A stretch of 64,000 bases of DNA from Telopea speciosissima (GCF_018873765.1 NC_057918.1:10486862-10550861), one strand, 5' to 3'. Numbered from the stretch's first letter, positions 23,222 through 33,773 are shown. Numbers and translations are program-made. The notes: generated by a model not told the origin, from the sequence alone.

Positions 23222-23451
23222 TTGAGGAAGACGAGGGCAATTTGGTCACTTTATTCGTTTTGTTTTATTGATTTTATCACAAGGGCATTTTAGTCATTAA
23301 ATCCCTTAAAACTAACTTCTGACATCTCAAACTAATGGATTGAATCAAAATGCGATAATTTGTTGAAAATAAGGGGAAGTTTACAATTAGAAAAGTTCTA
23401 GGGGGCATTTGGACAAATGGGCATTTTTTAGGGGGTATTTGACAAAAATCC
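23222..23451 (-). repeat. Right long terminal inverted repeat
   Basis: Inverted partner of 17354-17585. It lies only about 45 bp from the right end of the nested element. Confidence 0.7.
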
Positions 23452-23549
23452 TTTTTTTTTTTGTGGGATTTCCACCTTTCATTGGGGTCAAGTGGTCATT
23501 TTGCCCCGTCTGGCCTTGGGCAATACACTCCCCGCAAGAAACTTTTATG

Positions 23550-23704
23550 GGAAAAAGTTCTCTGTCCGGGAGTGTGGCCTACGCCAGCACTCCCATGTGT
23601 CTCTCTCCTCGTTGTTTGGCAGAGATGTCTTTTCACATAGTGAGCAGAGAGAGACTCATGGGAGTGCTGGCGTAGGCCACACTCCTGTACAGAAACTGCT
23701 TCCC
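23550..23704. mobile_element. Fold-back element, 27-bp perfect arms
   Basis: Positions 23571-23597 and 23657-23683 are perfect inverted copies; the match continues outward imperfectly to 23550 and 23704. The 59-bp loop separates the perfect arms. A fold-back MITE or insertion hairpin; no target duplication identified. The 190-codon frame that crosses it is an artefact of the repeat. Confidence 0.8.
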
Positions 23705-24327
23705 AACTTTTATTTATATTTTTTTGGGAAAAGGAACGCCACACAGTCATGCTCTACCTGTGCCCAGACTGTCTTGCCCCCATGTAAAGTTAGGGGTGTG
23801 CCTGTCATTTCGTATTCAATTGTGTTTGGGCGCACATACACGTCAAAGCACACAACCGGATGGTATTCATTCTCCCTTTTTTTGAGGGACAGGGAGGGAC
23901 TGAGGGGGCCTTGGGCCTTTGGCCTTTGGGGTTGGGGGACAATTCTCTTAACAAGCAACGATATAGGGAAGCACACCAAAAAGCACTATACATCGAGGGC
24001 AATGAGGTCATCAGTTCATATAATCTTTTCCTTTTTTGTTTTTCGATACGACAGTGTTTTTTGAGCTAGCAGGGTCAGGAATCAGCCAATGGGGAGAGCA
24101 AAGGCAATTGAAAAATATATATCCTCTGCAATGCCCTAATATTGCAATGCAATGCGGACCTGAGAACTTGACACGTGAAAGTTGTGACATTCAACAGTGT
24201 CGAGCTCACAAAGAAAGGAAAAAAAAGAACTACCTTACATCGAGCTTGCATCATTGGATGAAGCTTCTTCAATATGTCGAGCTCTCAGAGCCGCACTGCA
24301 GAGGATTTTATTCCAAGGCAATTCATT
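23705..24327. other. Intergenic, repeat fragments
   Basis: Contains a partial copy of fold-back family B (TGTGCCCAGACTG near 23760 and TTTGGGCGCACA near 23826). No gene recognised. Confidence 0.4.
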
Positions 24328-25000
24328 TAGGGGTGTCAAAGTTCAACCCGAAGTCTAGTCCAGATCAAATCAAACCCTTACGATTTGATTTCGGATTGAG
24401 GCTTAAGCAAAATCGATAAAAATCAAAACCAAATCAAACCGATCGGATGCACCAATCGAAAATCGAAAAAACAAACGAAACCCAATTAAAAAAACACCGA
24501 GATCAAACCAATGGAAACCCAATAAAATATCCCAAAAAAAAGCTTCCCATTGCTTTTCTTATGTGTACATGTCCAACCAAACCCGTTAGTAGCACAATTA
24601 AAACTGTTACAAAAACAAAAAAGGATTAGAAATGGGACCATCCGGCAGAAATCCAAAACTATCATATATGACTCAATATATCAACCCACTGACGACATAA
24701 ATTAACATCTTCAAAATTAATTGTATTATGGAAAAGAGAGCGCTACTTCTTGAATAGTGCACGACCCCTATGCCCAGACACAGGGTCATACAAAATGACC
24801 ACTGGGCCTTTAGGAATTTATGCCTTTCTATGGGGGTGTGACAGTCATTCTGCACAACTCTGTGTCTAGGCACAAGGGGCGCATGCTGCGCACAAGCTGA
24901 TAGTATTCTTTCTCCCTTATATTATTTATGACGAAAAGTAAAAGATTGAAAATCGATTTAGCCCAGCTCAAACCAAACTGAATCGACTAATGGGCACCCT
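24328..25000. mobile_element. Possible hAT-like non-autonomous element
   Basis: The left end TAGGGGTGTCAAAG and right end GGGCACCCTTA are weak inverted ends of the type seen in the better-supported element at 41905. The interior repeats AATCAAA and ATCGAAAA words. The 8-bp target duplication is not clean. A fold-back family B copy (24731-24918) appears nested in it. Confidence 0.35.
24731..24918. mobile_element. Fold-back MITE, family B copy
   Basis: Inverted arms CCCCTATGCCCAGACACAG (about 24767) and TGTGTCTAGGCACAAGGGGC (about 24861) surround a core with GACCACTGG and GTGACAGTCATT. Related copies are near 25085, 26742, 44574, 46689 and 55371. Confidence 0.65.
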
Positions 25001-25084
25001 TAGTTCAATAGAATTAGATAGGAGAAAGAGTGAGAGAGTCTGCCTATCCTATGCTATTAGATCATAAATTTTTGGGTGATTGTT

Positions 25085-25215
25085 CTTTATTTGGGAATGC
25101 AGGTTGCGTGTAGACACATGGGGTGGTCATTTTAGTCATTTAGGGGTTGGGGCGGTCATTTCGCCCACCCCCATGTGGCTGGGAGCATCCAGCACCCCGA
25201 CATAGAGAACATTTG
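25085..25215. mobile_element. Fold-back MITE, family B copy
   Basis: Contains TAGACACATGGGGTGGTCAT and, inverted, the related GGTCATTTCGCCCACCCCCA, with AGAGAACATTTGACC at the right edge. Same vocabulary as the copy at 26742. Confidence 0.55.
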
Positions 25216-25607
25216 ACCTAATTTTTTTTTATTCATTTTTAGAAGAGAGAGAAAGAGATTTGTGAGAAAAATAGTCTATAATAATAAGTTGGAAGAAAAA
25301 ATTTCCATTATTAAAACTAGTAATACTATAACTAAATATTGGGGAAAGTATTTCTGGTCCAACTGCCTAAATAGACTTAATTGGTTTGTCTAAAAATATA
25401 TCATGTGCCGCGTTAGATCAGGACTGAATTTTGTAGACAATTAGACCCTTAAATATGCTACTAACAGGAGAAGTTTTAGATTTTTAACCTGCAAAGAGTT
25501 GGTCCAATTGCAAAATAGAGCATTGAAAATCAACGATAGTTGGTGAATGCATAATAGTGATCAAAGGACTGTAGGCGGCTAGGCGTGTATTGACGAATCG
25601 TTATCCC
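25216..25607. other. Intergenic, nothing recognised
   Basis: AT-rich, stop-rich sequence without recognisable features. Confidence 0.5.
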
Positions 25608-25762
25608 CTCAAATTCACTGCTTCCTCCAATTCTTTCAATTCGTCACATGGGGGAATAAATAACCACCCTACCCCTGCCCAAAAACACTGTCCAGAGATG
25701 GGGTCCACTCCCCCCTATTAGAGGAATTGGACATGCCCGCAAATTGGAGGTAATAATTATTC
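25608..25762. mobile_element. MITE family A, copy 2
   Basis: Starts TTATCCCCTCAAATTC and ends CAAATTGGAGGTAATAATTA, with CCACCCTACCCCTG in the core. Diverged relative of the copy at 3807. Confidence 0.65.
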
Positions 25763-26741
25763 GTGTATGGACTCGTATGGAGATGCATGCTAAATACATG
25801 GGGTAGTATATGGTTGGTAGAATTTGAGTAATGTGAGTACGAAACTTAACAAGTGGCCTATCCAAACTGTCCACAGTCCATGCAAGGATCACAATTATCA
25901 AGTCATTTTGCTATGTGATGGAATTAGTTGGACACTAAAATAAGCTTATTCTCGTTGAACTATAAAGTGGGTATGGCACTTTAGATTCTAGAGTCTTAGT
26001 TAATGTTCATTATCTCATTTGTGTTCCATAAAAAATGTTGTGAGAATGTGCAAGCTTCATGGATGTATATGATGGTGACATGGCAAAAATGTGTAACCAA
26101 ATTCATGGCAACATTCAATTGGGAGAAAGAATGTTGTTAGGTTACATAGCTTATGCTAAAGCCCCCATGTCTATCTCTCTCTTCCCTCCTTTGAAATGAC
26201 ATATTTTCCCCCCACTATGGTAGGAGAGAGATAGACATAGGTGACATTAGCATACGCTACATGGTCGAGTAGTGTTCTTTTTCCTTCATCTTTAATTTTC
26301 AAAATAATTAAGAATGAAAAATATAAAATCACATTGAGAAAATTTGGATTAGAGAATATAGATACAAACGGATTGGATGTGATCGAATTCAAATATTTCA
26401 TGACCGAATATGGATACTCCTAAACGCCAAAACATATATGGATGTGAATCAAATTCGGATTTTCGACTATCCTTTCATATCCATAACCAGACATTTATCC
26501 ACATGCAAATACGATTCTCTCAATTGTTGTAGTATCATGATTCTCATTTCCTAATTCCCTAGAACTTGTTGAATCTTCAAAAAACTTGAAGATCATTAGC
26601 TATTTGATTTATAGAATGACGGAGATGGAGTGTTGACCACCACAGATACATAAGTAGAGCAACGGTAATTCATCAATAATATTGCAACGTTAGAAACTAA
26701 CAATATGATAGTAAAATTTCAGAATATTTATACAGAGGCCA
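25763..26741. other. Intergenic, nothing coding
   Basis: Repeated GGATATGGAT- and TTCGGAT-like words near 26340-26500 suggest an old repeat, but no boundary can be fixed. No gene recognised. GGTAGGAGAGAGATAGACATA at 26219-26239 is nearly the inverse of TATCTCTCTCTTCCCTCC at 26171-26188, a small hairpin. Confidence 0.4.
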
Positions 26742-26862
26742 GATGTTCTTTGTGCCTGGGGCAGGCTGCGCCCAGACACATGGGGTAGGCAAAATGACCA
26801 CCCTACCCCCTGGATGGCAGGCCCATGTGTCTGGGCGTAGACAAGGCATAGAGAACATCAGC
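26742..26862. mobile_element. Fold-back MITE, family B copy (compact)
   Basis: Outer arms GATGTTCTTTGTGCC and GGCATAGAGAACATC; inner arms GCGCCCAGACACATGGG and CCCATGTGTCTGGGCG. About 120 bp in all and the cleanest copy of family B in the window. Confidence 0.75.
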
Positions 26863-26925
26863 CCTTATACAAAATGCCAACAATTTTTAGGTGGGTGGCA
26901 AAAACAGTACCGATCATCGAATTTG

Positions 26926-27085
26926 GTTCGTCTCCAGGGAGCCCAGCACGCCCAGGATGCATCCAGCAGTTGGGATGTGCTGCATACATCCCTAGGCATG
27001 CGTCAAGATGTGTGCGACACAGCTCAACCATTGGATGCCTCCTAAACACGCCCTGGGCGCTGGGCTCCCTGGAGCCGATCGTGAT
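26926..27085. mobile_element. GC-rich fold-back element
   Basis: The left arm TCCAGGGAGCCCAGCACGCC and right arm GGCGCTGGGCTCCCTGGA are inverted, with GGATGCATCC/GGATGCCTCC inside. It is more GC-rich than its surroundings and distinct from family B, which it abuts. Confidence 0.65.
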
Positions 27086-27278
27086 CCCCCGATCACTAGT
27101 GTTGGCAGCGGAGGAAGGACGTGATGACTTCTAGACAGGCTTACAAGATCAACAGAACAACAGGTGCGTTATGTAATGCCAAAATCCATATTCAATGGAG
27201 TTGTTGCTCTAATCCAACTTATCAGTAAACCTGAAAACCAGAGTTGTTCTCTCTTCTGACATCTCAGTGGGTCTCAAT

Positions 27279-27494
27279 CTAGATCCTTACTTGCGCGAAG
27301 TTACCATTGTTGAGCATGGCAGCGTAAGCGACATCACTAGAATTGATTTCAGCCTTCCATGACTCTTGGACTTCGGGGTTGGTAAGCACAAGTTGGCCAT
27401 CTGTTGTAAGCTCAATTTTGGATTTCCTGGGTTCCGGGTTATCACCATCAGAGTAGTAGAACATTGGCTTGGTATTTGGTTGAGCCAGATGCAA
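27279..27494 (-). pseudogene. Bulb-type (G-type) lectin domain fragment
   Basis: The minus-strand frame of 71 codons contains SKIELTTDGQLVLTNPE, ESWKAEI, and SSDVAYAAMLNNGNF. This is the beta-prism II mannose-lectin pattern (T-x-D-G-x-L-V-L ... W ... V-A-Y-A-A-M-L-x-x-G-N-F) of G-type lectin receptor kinases and EP1-like glycoproteins. Only about half a domain is present, with no signal peptide and no following kinase, so it is a gene relic. The reading frame is intact over the fragment, suggesting it is not very old. Confidence 0.7.
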
Positions 27495-28145
27495 AGCAAG
27501 AAGAAATCCTTACATTCAAGTCGATTGGCAAGGGAGAGAGAGAGGGAGATATATGCCCAGTATAAGGGGAGGGAGAAAGAGAGATGGAATTTTTCTTTGC
27601 AGGAGGAATCAGAAAAGAAAATGTGAGTAAGGGAGTTTGAGTAATAAAGGGGGAATTCTTGGGTAATCTCATAATTTAGTTAAGGGAAATATAAGATTAG
27701 ATAGGCCCAATTAAATGCAGAGTTACGAGACAGAGAGAGAGAGAGATTCAGTGTGCCTTGGGTCCTTACTGTTAATGCCGTTACCCTCTGTTACTAAATA
27801 CTTGTACTAACGTTGTTGTTGTTGTTGTTGCCGCCTATCCACTTTTGCTTCTTCTTCTTCCGATGTGGTTTAGCCGACGAATCCTCTTTGAGCTTGACAT
27901 AGGACCATTGGTGACCGGTGAGTCATTTGATCTTGTTCTTTTTGTTTCTCTTGTTATAGTGGCGGCAAATTTTGATGGTTTCTTTCGGTTTCGGTTCTGA
28001 GTTCGGTGTTTCTTTTGGAAGCTGTGTTGAAGGAGGCTGTAGATTTGGTACTTTTTCTGAACTGTTATCTCTTGGTTCCTTTGATTTGATGGTTGGATAT
28101 TGTGTTTGGATGATATCTTGATGTCTTTGTATTTATTGAGTGCAG
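27495..28145. other. Intergenic before the H+-ATPase pseudogene
   Basis: Contains GA- and GTT-microsatellites (27535-27560, 27737-27748 and 27812-27832). The first exon of the downstream ATPase is not recognisable here. Confidence 0.4.
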
Positions 28146-29069
28146 GAAAACACACCGTTAGATGAGATTTTTCAGAATTTGGGATGTAGCAGGGATGGTC
28201 TCACCACTGAGGCTGCTCAGGACTCGGGAGAGATTAGCCATTTTCACAGCAAGCTTGAGGAGAAAAGGTCCCGTTCTGTCTTTTTTTACACATGCCCTTC
28301 TTGTGCTATTTTTTTTTCTAGCAAAAGTTTTTTTTTCCTTGGACTGTATTTGTGATTTTGTTTTGTTTTTCAGGAGAGTAGTAAGTTCTTGATGTTTTTT
28401 TTTTTTTTAACTTTTTTTTTATAATAGTTTAGTTCTTGAAGTTCTTAGGGTTTATGTGGAACCCTTTGTCATGGGTTATGGAAGCGGCTGCGATTATGGC
28501 TATTGCCCTTGCTAATGGAGGAGTTAGCACTCGTTTTCCCTTTCTGTGCTCTTTATGGGTTGGGGTTTTTAGGGGGTGGGGCTTTGATAGTTCACTTCGT
28601 TAGGCTGTTGGAATTCAGGGCATTTTTTTTGGGGGGCTAAGCAGGGAAAACCTCCTGACTGGCAGGACTTGTCATTATCATCACTTTGCTTGTTATAATT
28701 GACTATCAGTTTCATCGAGAACAATGCTGGCATCGCTGCTGCTGCTCTCATGGCACGGCTCGCTCCTGAGGCTAAGGTAGTAAATAGAAGTGACATGTTT
28801 CTTTGCTAGCAGTTCCACTCTGATCTCGTTCTGTTTTGTGCTGTTGGTTGTGCAGGGTTTCCAGTTTACTGATTTCAATTTTGGGCTAGAGCACACATCT
28901 TGTCTCGAAGTTGGTTTACTCTTTATCTAAAATACAGGTCCTTCGAGATGGAAAGTGGAGCAAGGAGGATGCTTCTGTTCTTGTCCCAGGCGGCATAATC
29001 AGTTTTAAGCTTGGGGATATAAGTCAAGCAGATACTCGTCTCCTTGACGGAGATGCATTAAGAATTGGT

Positions 29070-29380
29070 CAGGTGACTAGAAGTAGATTCGTTGTTTTCT
29101 TGTCTTCAGAGTCATTAACGAGTGGGTCAAATCAGTCTTGCAGTCTGCCCTGATAGGGGAATCCCTACCCGTGAGTGAAGGCCCAGATGATGGTGCTTAT
29201 TCTGGTTTGACGGGACTAGAAGTAGAACCATTGTTTTCTTGTCTTCAGCGTCATTACGAATGGATCAAATCAGTCTTCCTTTCAAATCTCGTCCTGTTTC
29301 ATTTGCAGTCTGCCCTGATAGGGGAATCCCTACCCGTGAGTAAAGGCCCAGGTGATGGTGTTTATTCTGGTTCGACGTGC
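29070..29380 (+). repeat. Partial exon-intron duplication within the ATPase pseudogene
   Basis: Two copies of GACTAGAAGTAGA, TTGTTTTCTTGTCTTCAG, GGTCAAATCAGTCTT-like sequence and the exon start CAGTCTGCCCTGATAGGGGA (exon starts about 29138 and 29308). Both carry the IGES change, so the mutation preceded the duplication. Confidence 0.8.
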
Positions 29381-29494
29381 AAGCAGGGAGAGATTGAGGC
29401 TGTGGTCATTGCCACTGCTGTGCATACTTTCTTTGGAAAGGCTGCTCACCTCGCGCACAGTACAAACCAAGTTGGCCATTTCCAAAAGGTAAGC

Positions 29495-29572
29495 ATATGT
29501 TAGCTTGCGACTCTATGTAGTTCCCACCAATTACATATGTTAGCATGCGACTCTATGTAGTTCCCACCAACT
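29495..29572. repeat. 39-bp tandem duplication
   Basis: CATATGTTAGC-TGCGACTCTA followed by TGTAGTTCCCACCAA, twice in succession. Confidence 0.8.
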
Positions 29573-29741
29573 CGATATACCTATCTATATTGCTGGGTTT
29601 GTCAGTCAATATGTCTATTTGTTAGGTTTTGACTGCAATTGGAAACTTCTGCATTTGTTCAATTTCTGTTGGAGTGATAGTGGAGACTATTGTTATGTAT
29701 CCCATTCAGCACCGGAAGTACCGTCTGGGAATTGATAATCT

Positions 29742-30330
29742 ATACCTTCACAGCCTCTATGATCTTTCCCAACATGTCCATTTAAATCACCCCCTATAAT
29801 AATCTTTTCTCCTTGACGAAAACCTTGCACTAATCCATCCATGTGTTCCCAAAATTGTAACTTACTACTTTCATCCAACCCTATTTGAGGTGCGTATGGG
29901 CTAATTATATTGACAACCTCTTCCTCCAACACAAGCTAGATATAATCGTATCTTCGAGTCTTTTAACATCCACTACATCATTCTTTAAATCTTTAGCCAC
30001 TACTATGCCCCCTCCATTTCTATTACTTTTATCCCCCGTATACCAAAGTTTAAAGTCGTCCAAACTCTTTAGCTTTTTTACCCTTCCATCCAGTCTCTTG
30101 AATACAGGCTATGTTAATCTTTCTTCTCCTCATAACATCTATCAATTCTAGACTCTTACTTGTTAAAGATCCAACGGTCAGATTTTCAGGAACTGAAGAG
30201 TCATATAGAGAGTTGGATTCATAGCCGTCCCCTATCTCAGCTGCAAATATCTTGCAAGATGCAAAGTAGCTCTGCCAGTATTTTTCTACTGTCTCATTGC
30301 ACTTTGTTCCAAGGACTGTCAACAAGATTG
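29742..30330 (-). mobile_element. RTE-clade LINE fragment, endonuclease domain
   Basis: On the minus strand, frames read SKSLELIDVMRRRKINIACI, QETGWKGKKAKEF, then NIISPYAPQIGLDESSKLQF and [14 protein letters not shown]. This is the start of the apurinic-endonuclease domain of plant RTE elements (often labelled craniofacial development protein 2-like). The fragment stops just after [11 protein letters not shown] and joins ATPase exon sequence at about 29741. A LINE copy missing its 3' end is unusual and suggests deletion after insertion. Frameshifts are present. Confidence 0.85.
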
Positions 30331-30594
30331 AGAGTTGGATTTTGAAATCCAGAAAAACGGAGAAAAATTGATAGCAGGGAACTTGAGGGTCAAAACAGAA
30401 AATATTGAACTGGTTGAATCATAAACAATATTGAAAACCTATTAACAGTTCCAAGGACTGTCAACAAGATTGAGAATTGGATTTTGAAATCCAGAAAAGC
30501 GGAGAAAATTTGATAGCAGGGAACTTGAGGGTCAAAACAGCAAGCAAATATTGAACTGGTTGAATCATAAACAATAGTGAAAACTCATTAACAG
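30307..30594. repeat. Tandem duplication, about 143 bp x 2
   Basis: Units at about 30307-30448 and 30449-30594, both beginning TTCCAAGGACTGTCAACAAG and ending CATTAACAG or TATTAACAG. The first overlaps the edge of the LINE fragment. Confidence 0.85.
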
Positions 30595-31560
30595 CAATCT
30601 GAAATAGATTTGAAATATCAAGACTGAAACCCAGATTTTAGAAGTGTTTTACTACAGGTCGGATACTGAAATTCAATTGAAAAATTGAGAGCAAAACAGA
30701 ATCTGAATTCAGCAGACAAATTAAATTGACATCAAGTTCCTGCGGAGATTTGCTAAGGATTAATTTAACAATTGAACCTAAAAACAGAAAGTTATTAACA
30801 AGAATAGAGATCTCAGATAAGAAAATTGGAGTTTGATCTGACCTGATCGATTGCATTTAGAAGAATATTCAGGAATCCACCTAGACCAATCTGGAATCCC
30901 CCAGATCCTTTATAGACTCTAAATCAGAATTCAAATAAGACTCAAAACAGGAAAAGACAAAGAACAAACAGATTAACCAGGACTCTCCAGCCGCAGGCTA
31001 TGTTTGGAGAATCTCTAACTGACTCAAAGACTTATTCGATAGAAGAAATAAAGACCAAATGAAAAAGGAAACTTCTCCCTATCGCAGAATTAAAAGGGTG
31101 GAATTCTAAACTGAATAATAACAGAGGTAGACTTCAAAACAAATCTGGAATTTATAAGAGGTATTCCAGTCTGTCCAAACAACTTAAACAATAAAATAAA
31201 GGAAATCAACTTCTAAACACCAGCCCATGATTTGAACCAGAACTGAACCACATGGTTGGTTCTGAACCCGAAAACAGGTTCAAGGTTGGACCAGACCAAC
31301 TGCAAGTTCTTCACCTGGAATTCTTCCACAAGGCGAGTACTGTATTTTACATCCAGACCATATTGATAGTTGGTTATATATTTGATATTTATTTAGGTAG
31401 ATATTTTATGGTTCTTCATATTTTGTAGTCATTTAGTTCATCTTTCCTGTGTTTAGGCACCTTGATACTCAAGGGACCAGAGGCCTTGAGCACCAAGGAG
31501 TCCATTGTAGTAGCCACATAGGTGATGCCTTGAGAACAATGGTCTAAACCTGAATCACAT
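30595..31560. other. Non-coding insert within the ATPase pseudogene
   Basis: AT-rich sequence with GAAACAG- and AAATTGA-type words and no coding similarity. Together with the LINE fragment it separates the N- and C-terminal halves of the ATPase relic. Confidence 0.5.
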
Positions 31561-32370
31561 TTACGCAGATCTTCACGAAAGGAATTGATGCAGATACTGT
31601 TGTTCTGATGGCGGCCTGAGCTCCAGGGTTGAAAACCAGGATGCAATAGATGCTTGCTGACCTCAAGGAGGTAATTATCGATTATGGATTTTCTTTGGAT
31701 ATCAATGTTGATCAGTTCTGCTTAGTATTGATGTCTTTGTTTTTATCATCCATAGGAACAGGCTGGCATTCAAGGGGTCCATTTCCTTCCATATAACCTG
31801 ACAGATAAGCGAACAGCGTTGACATATATGGACAATGAAGGTAAAATGCATCGGTTCAGCAAAGGTGCACCAGAGCAGGTAACAACTTTCCCGAGTTCTT
31901 TCCTAGTTTATTGGATGTTTATCTTCATTCCTGTGAGCGATATGGTTCCCAGATTCTGAATCTTGTACACAAAAAGCCAGATATTGAATGAAGAGTTCAT
32001 GCTGTGATCAATATGTTAGCTAAGCATCGATTATGATCACTTGCATTAGCATATCAGGTCATAATCTGCTCTATTGTCTCTCTCCTACTGTTTATTTTAT
32101 ATGTATTCTACTCGTTCTTTTTTTCAGGCTGTATGGTCTCTGTTTTCATTTGATGTACAGGAAGTTCCAGAGGGAAGGAAAGAAAGCCCTAGAGGTCCAT
32201 GGCAGTTCATTGGTCTCATGCCTCTCTTTGACCCACCTCGACATGACAGTGCGGAGACCATAAGAAGGGCTATAAACCTTTGAGTAAATGTTAAAATGAG
32301 CGGAGCAAGAGTCACTGTAGTCTTCTTGAGAGCAGTAGCTGGTGACACCGTCATCTTTCCTCAGATAAGT

Positions 32371-33054
32371 ACACCTCTCTCTCTCTCTCGTCTTCCTCGA
32401 TCTGAAACCCTCGGACTCCCTCTCTCATGTCTTTGACCACCCGATAAAATTTCTTCTCCTTCTCTCACTCCGGTTCTATCTCCTATAAGATTCACATTGG
32501 GGGGAAGCCGGTTCTTCACATCGCTTTGAGCCATAAAATCTATGAGGTTTTCCTTCGAACGATCTGTTGTCTCCTCTCTGCTCTCTGTGTCAGCCCAAAC
32601 CCTGCATTCTTATGTGTTATTCTTTGTACATTGGCTGATGCGGTTACCCCCCAGTTTCTCTATCTCTTCCGAAGCAATATTCATTCTTTGAATGTAAACT
32701 ATCCGATTTATCTCCGTTCCCCTTGTTTCTCTATCTCTTCCGAAGCAATATTCATTCTTTGAATGTAAACTATCTGATTTATCTCCTTTCCCCTTGTTTC
32801 TCCCACGAGTTTTATGCTAATTATCATTATTTCTTAAATCCTTTACATCCTTTCTGGATTTGTTTTCAAGAAAATTAAAACTTGTTGATGGGTTCGGGTA
32901 TTCATTTCAATCAATGGTGAGGATCCCCAGCTTCCTTTTGCGTTCGTTAGATTGTATTTTAGATATGCGAATGCTAAGTATTCCTCTATTTGCAAGGTTT
33001 TTTTTTTAGGTAGAAATATTTGCAAGGTTTGTTTGAAGATATTGTTAACAAATA
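32371..33054. other. Intergenic spacer with tandem repeat
   Basis: CT-rich sequence after the ATPase relic. It includes the 70-bp tandem repeat at 32654 and a T run at about 32997. No gene recognised. Confidence 0.45.
32654..32793. repeat. 70-bp tandem repeat x 2
   Basis: Two copies of GTTTCTCTATCTCTTCCGAA through ATTTATCTCC-TTCCCCTT at 32654-32723 and 32724-32793, nearly identical. Confidence 0.9.
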
Positions 33055-33773
33055 ATGCTCAACATGTATCGTCCAACAAATTGAAGAGGTTAAATGCTTG
33101 ATTGGAATCATTCGATATGGGCTTCTAATATCATTTGCTTCCGTTCCATCACCTAAGAGGGGATCTTCATGCTCTGTTAAGACATGAAAATAGACCGCTA
33201 CTTTGGACCCAAATTCCAGATCCCCATAGGCTCCATGAACATCATATCAATGTTCACATTGGGTGTATGGGTCCCAATCTATGATTGGATGGTCCTCACA
33301 TCACTTCAAAGAATCACCAAACATGAAGGTGGCATCACCCTTCTCCAGAGGATCGGAATTGGGATGCTGTTCTCGATCCTGTCCTGTCCGTGGTGGTTCC
33401 TGGCATTGTTTAGGACAGGGCTTTGGCCATCAGTCACACCCAGCCAATGTCGGTTTTTGGTTCTCCTTATGGGCTTCTACAAGGCCTTCAATATAATTGG
33501 ACAGATCGAGTTTTATTACAAGGAATTCCTCGAATACATTAAAAGCATCGCCAATTCGCTTCTCTCATGCACCATTGGAGGGGGTGAATTACCTAAGCAG
33601 CTTACTTGTGGTTATTGTGCACCAAAAAACCAAAAAGCACATCCATGATTGGTTGGACAACAATATCAATGCTGTGAGGATTGATTACGTCAACTTCCTT
33701 ATGACAGCTCTGAGTGTTCTATGCGCACATGGATACCATTGCAAGGTTAGTACTATTACTAGTGTGCAAGAGA
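33055..33773 (+). pseudogene. NPF2.13-like last-exon pseudogene, inverted arm 1
   Basis: Plus-strand sequence matches the last exon of the NPF gene at 49797-50673: [13 protein letters not shown] at about 33073, [40 protein letters not shown] (about 33313), and [15 protein letters not shown] (about 33487). It then shifts frame, reads KTKK-, NINAVRIDY and GYHC (about 33735), and breaks off in the final codons at about 33773. Frameshifts and stops make it non-coding. Only the last exon is present. It lies tail-to-tail with the copy at 33774-34777. Confidence 0.9.

Larger units (their letters stand above)
17354..23451. mobile_element. 6.1-kb element with long TIRs, Mutator-like, carrying nested DNA
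   Basis: Outer inverted repeats of about 230 bp: the left one starts GGGTTTTTGTCAAATGCCCC and the right one, read on the minus strand, starts GGATTTTTGTCAAATACCCC. Internal landmarks match in order (CCAAATG-CCCC, AACTTTT, TGACCAAA-TGCC, CTTC). Long TIRs without a recognised transposase suggest a non-autonomous MULE or Pack-MULE-like element; this is inference from architecture. Both flanks are T runs (7 and 11), so a 9-bp target duplication cannot be tested. Between the left TIR and the nested element, at 17586-18810, lies sequence resembling a plant 5' leader or intron that may be captured host DNA. Confidence 0.62.
28146..32370 (+). pseudogene. Plasma-membrane H+-ATPase (P3A type) pseudogene, unprocessed
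   Basis: Successive exon-like blocks follow the P3A ATPase order: N-terminus TPLDEIFQNLGCSRDGLTTE (28152); [20 protein letters not shown] (28446); IENNAGIAAAALMARLAPEA (28714); [19 protein letters not shown] (28937); [18 protein letters not shown] (29310) through [10 protein letters not shown] and [29 protein letters not shown] (29627); then, after foreign DNA, KGIDADTVVLMAA (31580), [20 protein letters not shown] (31775), KGAPEQ and [19 protein letters not shown] (32160). Intron sequences are retained, so it is not a retrocopy. Defects: several in-frame stops, frameshifts, TGES changed to IGES, and the phosphorylation segment (DKTGT) absent. A LINE fragment sits where the middle should be. 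Non-functional. Confidence 0.88.

Noticed and set aside
23492-24064. 190-codon plus-strand open frame
   Set aside because: It runs through a perfect fold-back hairpin and family B-like repeat sequence; the overlapping frames on the other strand are equally open and none resembles a protein family.
33184-33648. 154-codon ORF as a working NPF protein
   Set aside because: It is only part of the last exon, frameshifted relative to the intact copy near 33390 and 33580, and lacks the other three exons.
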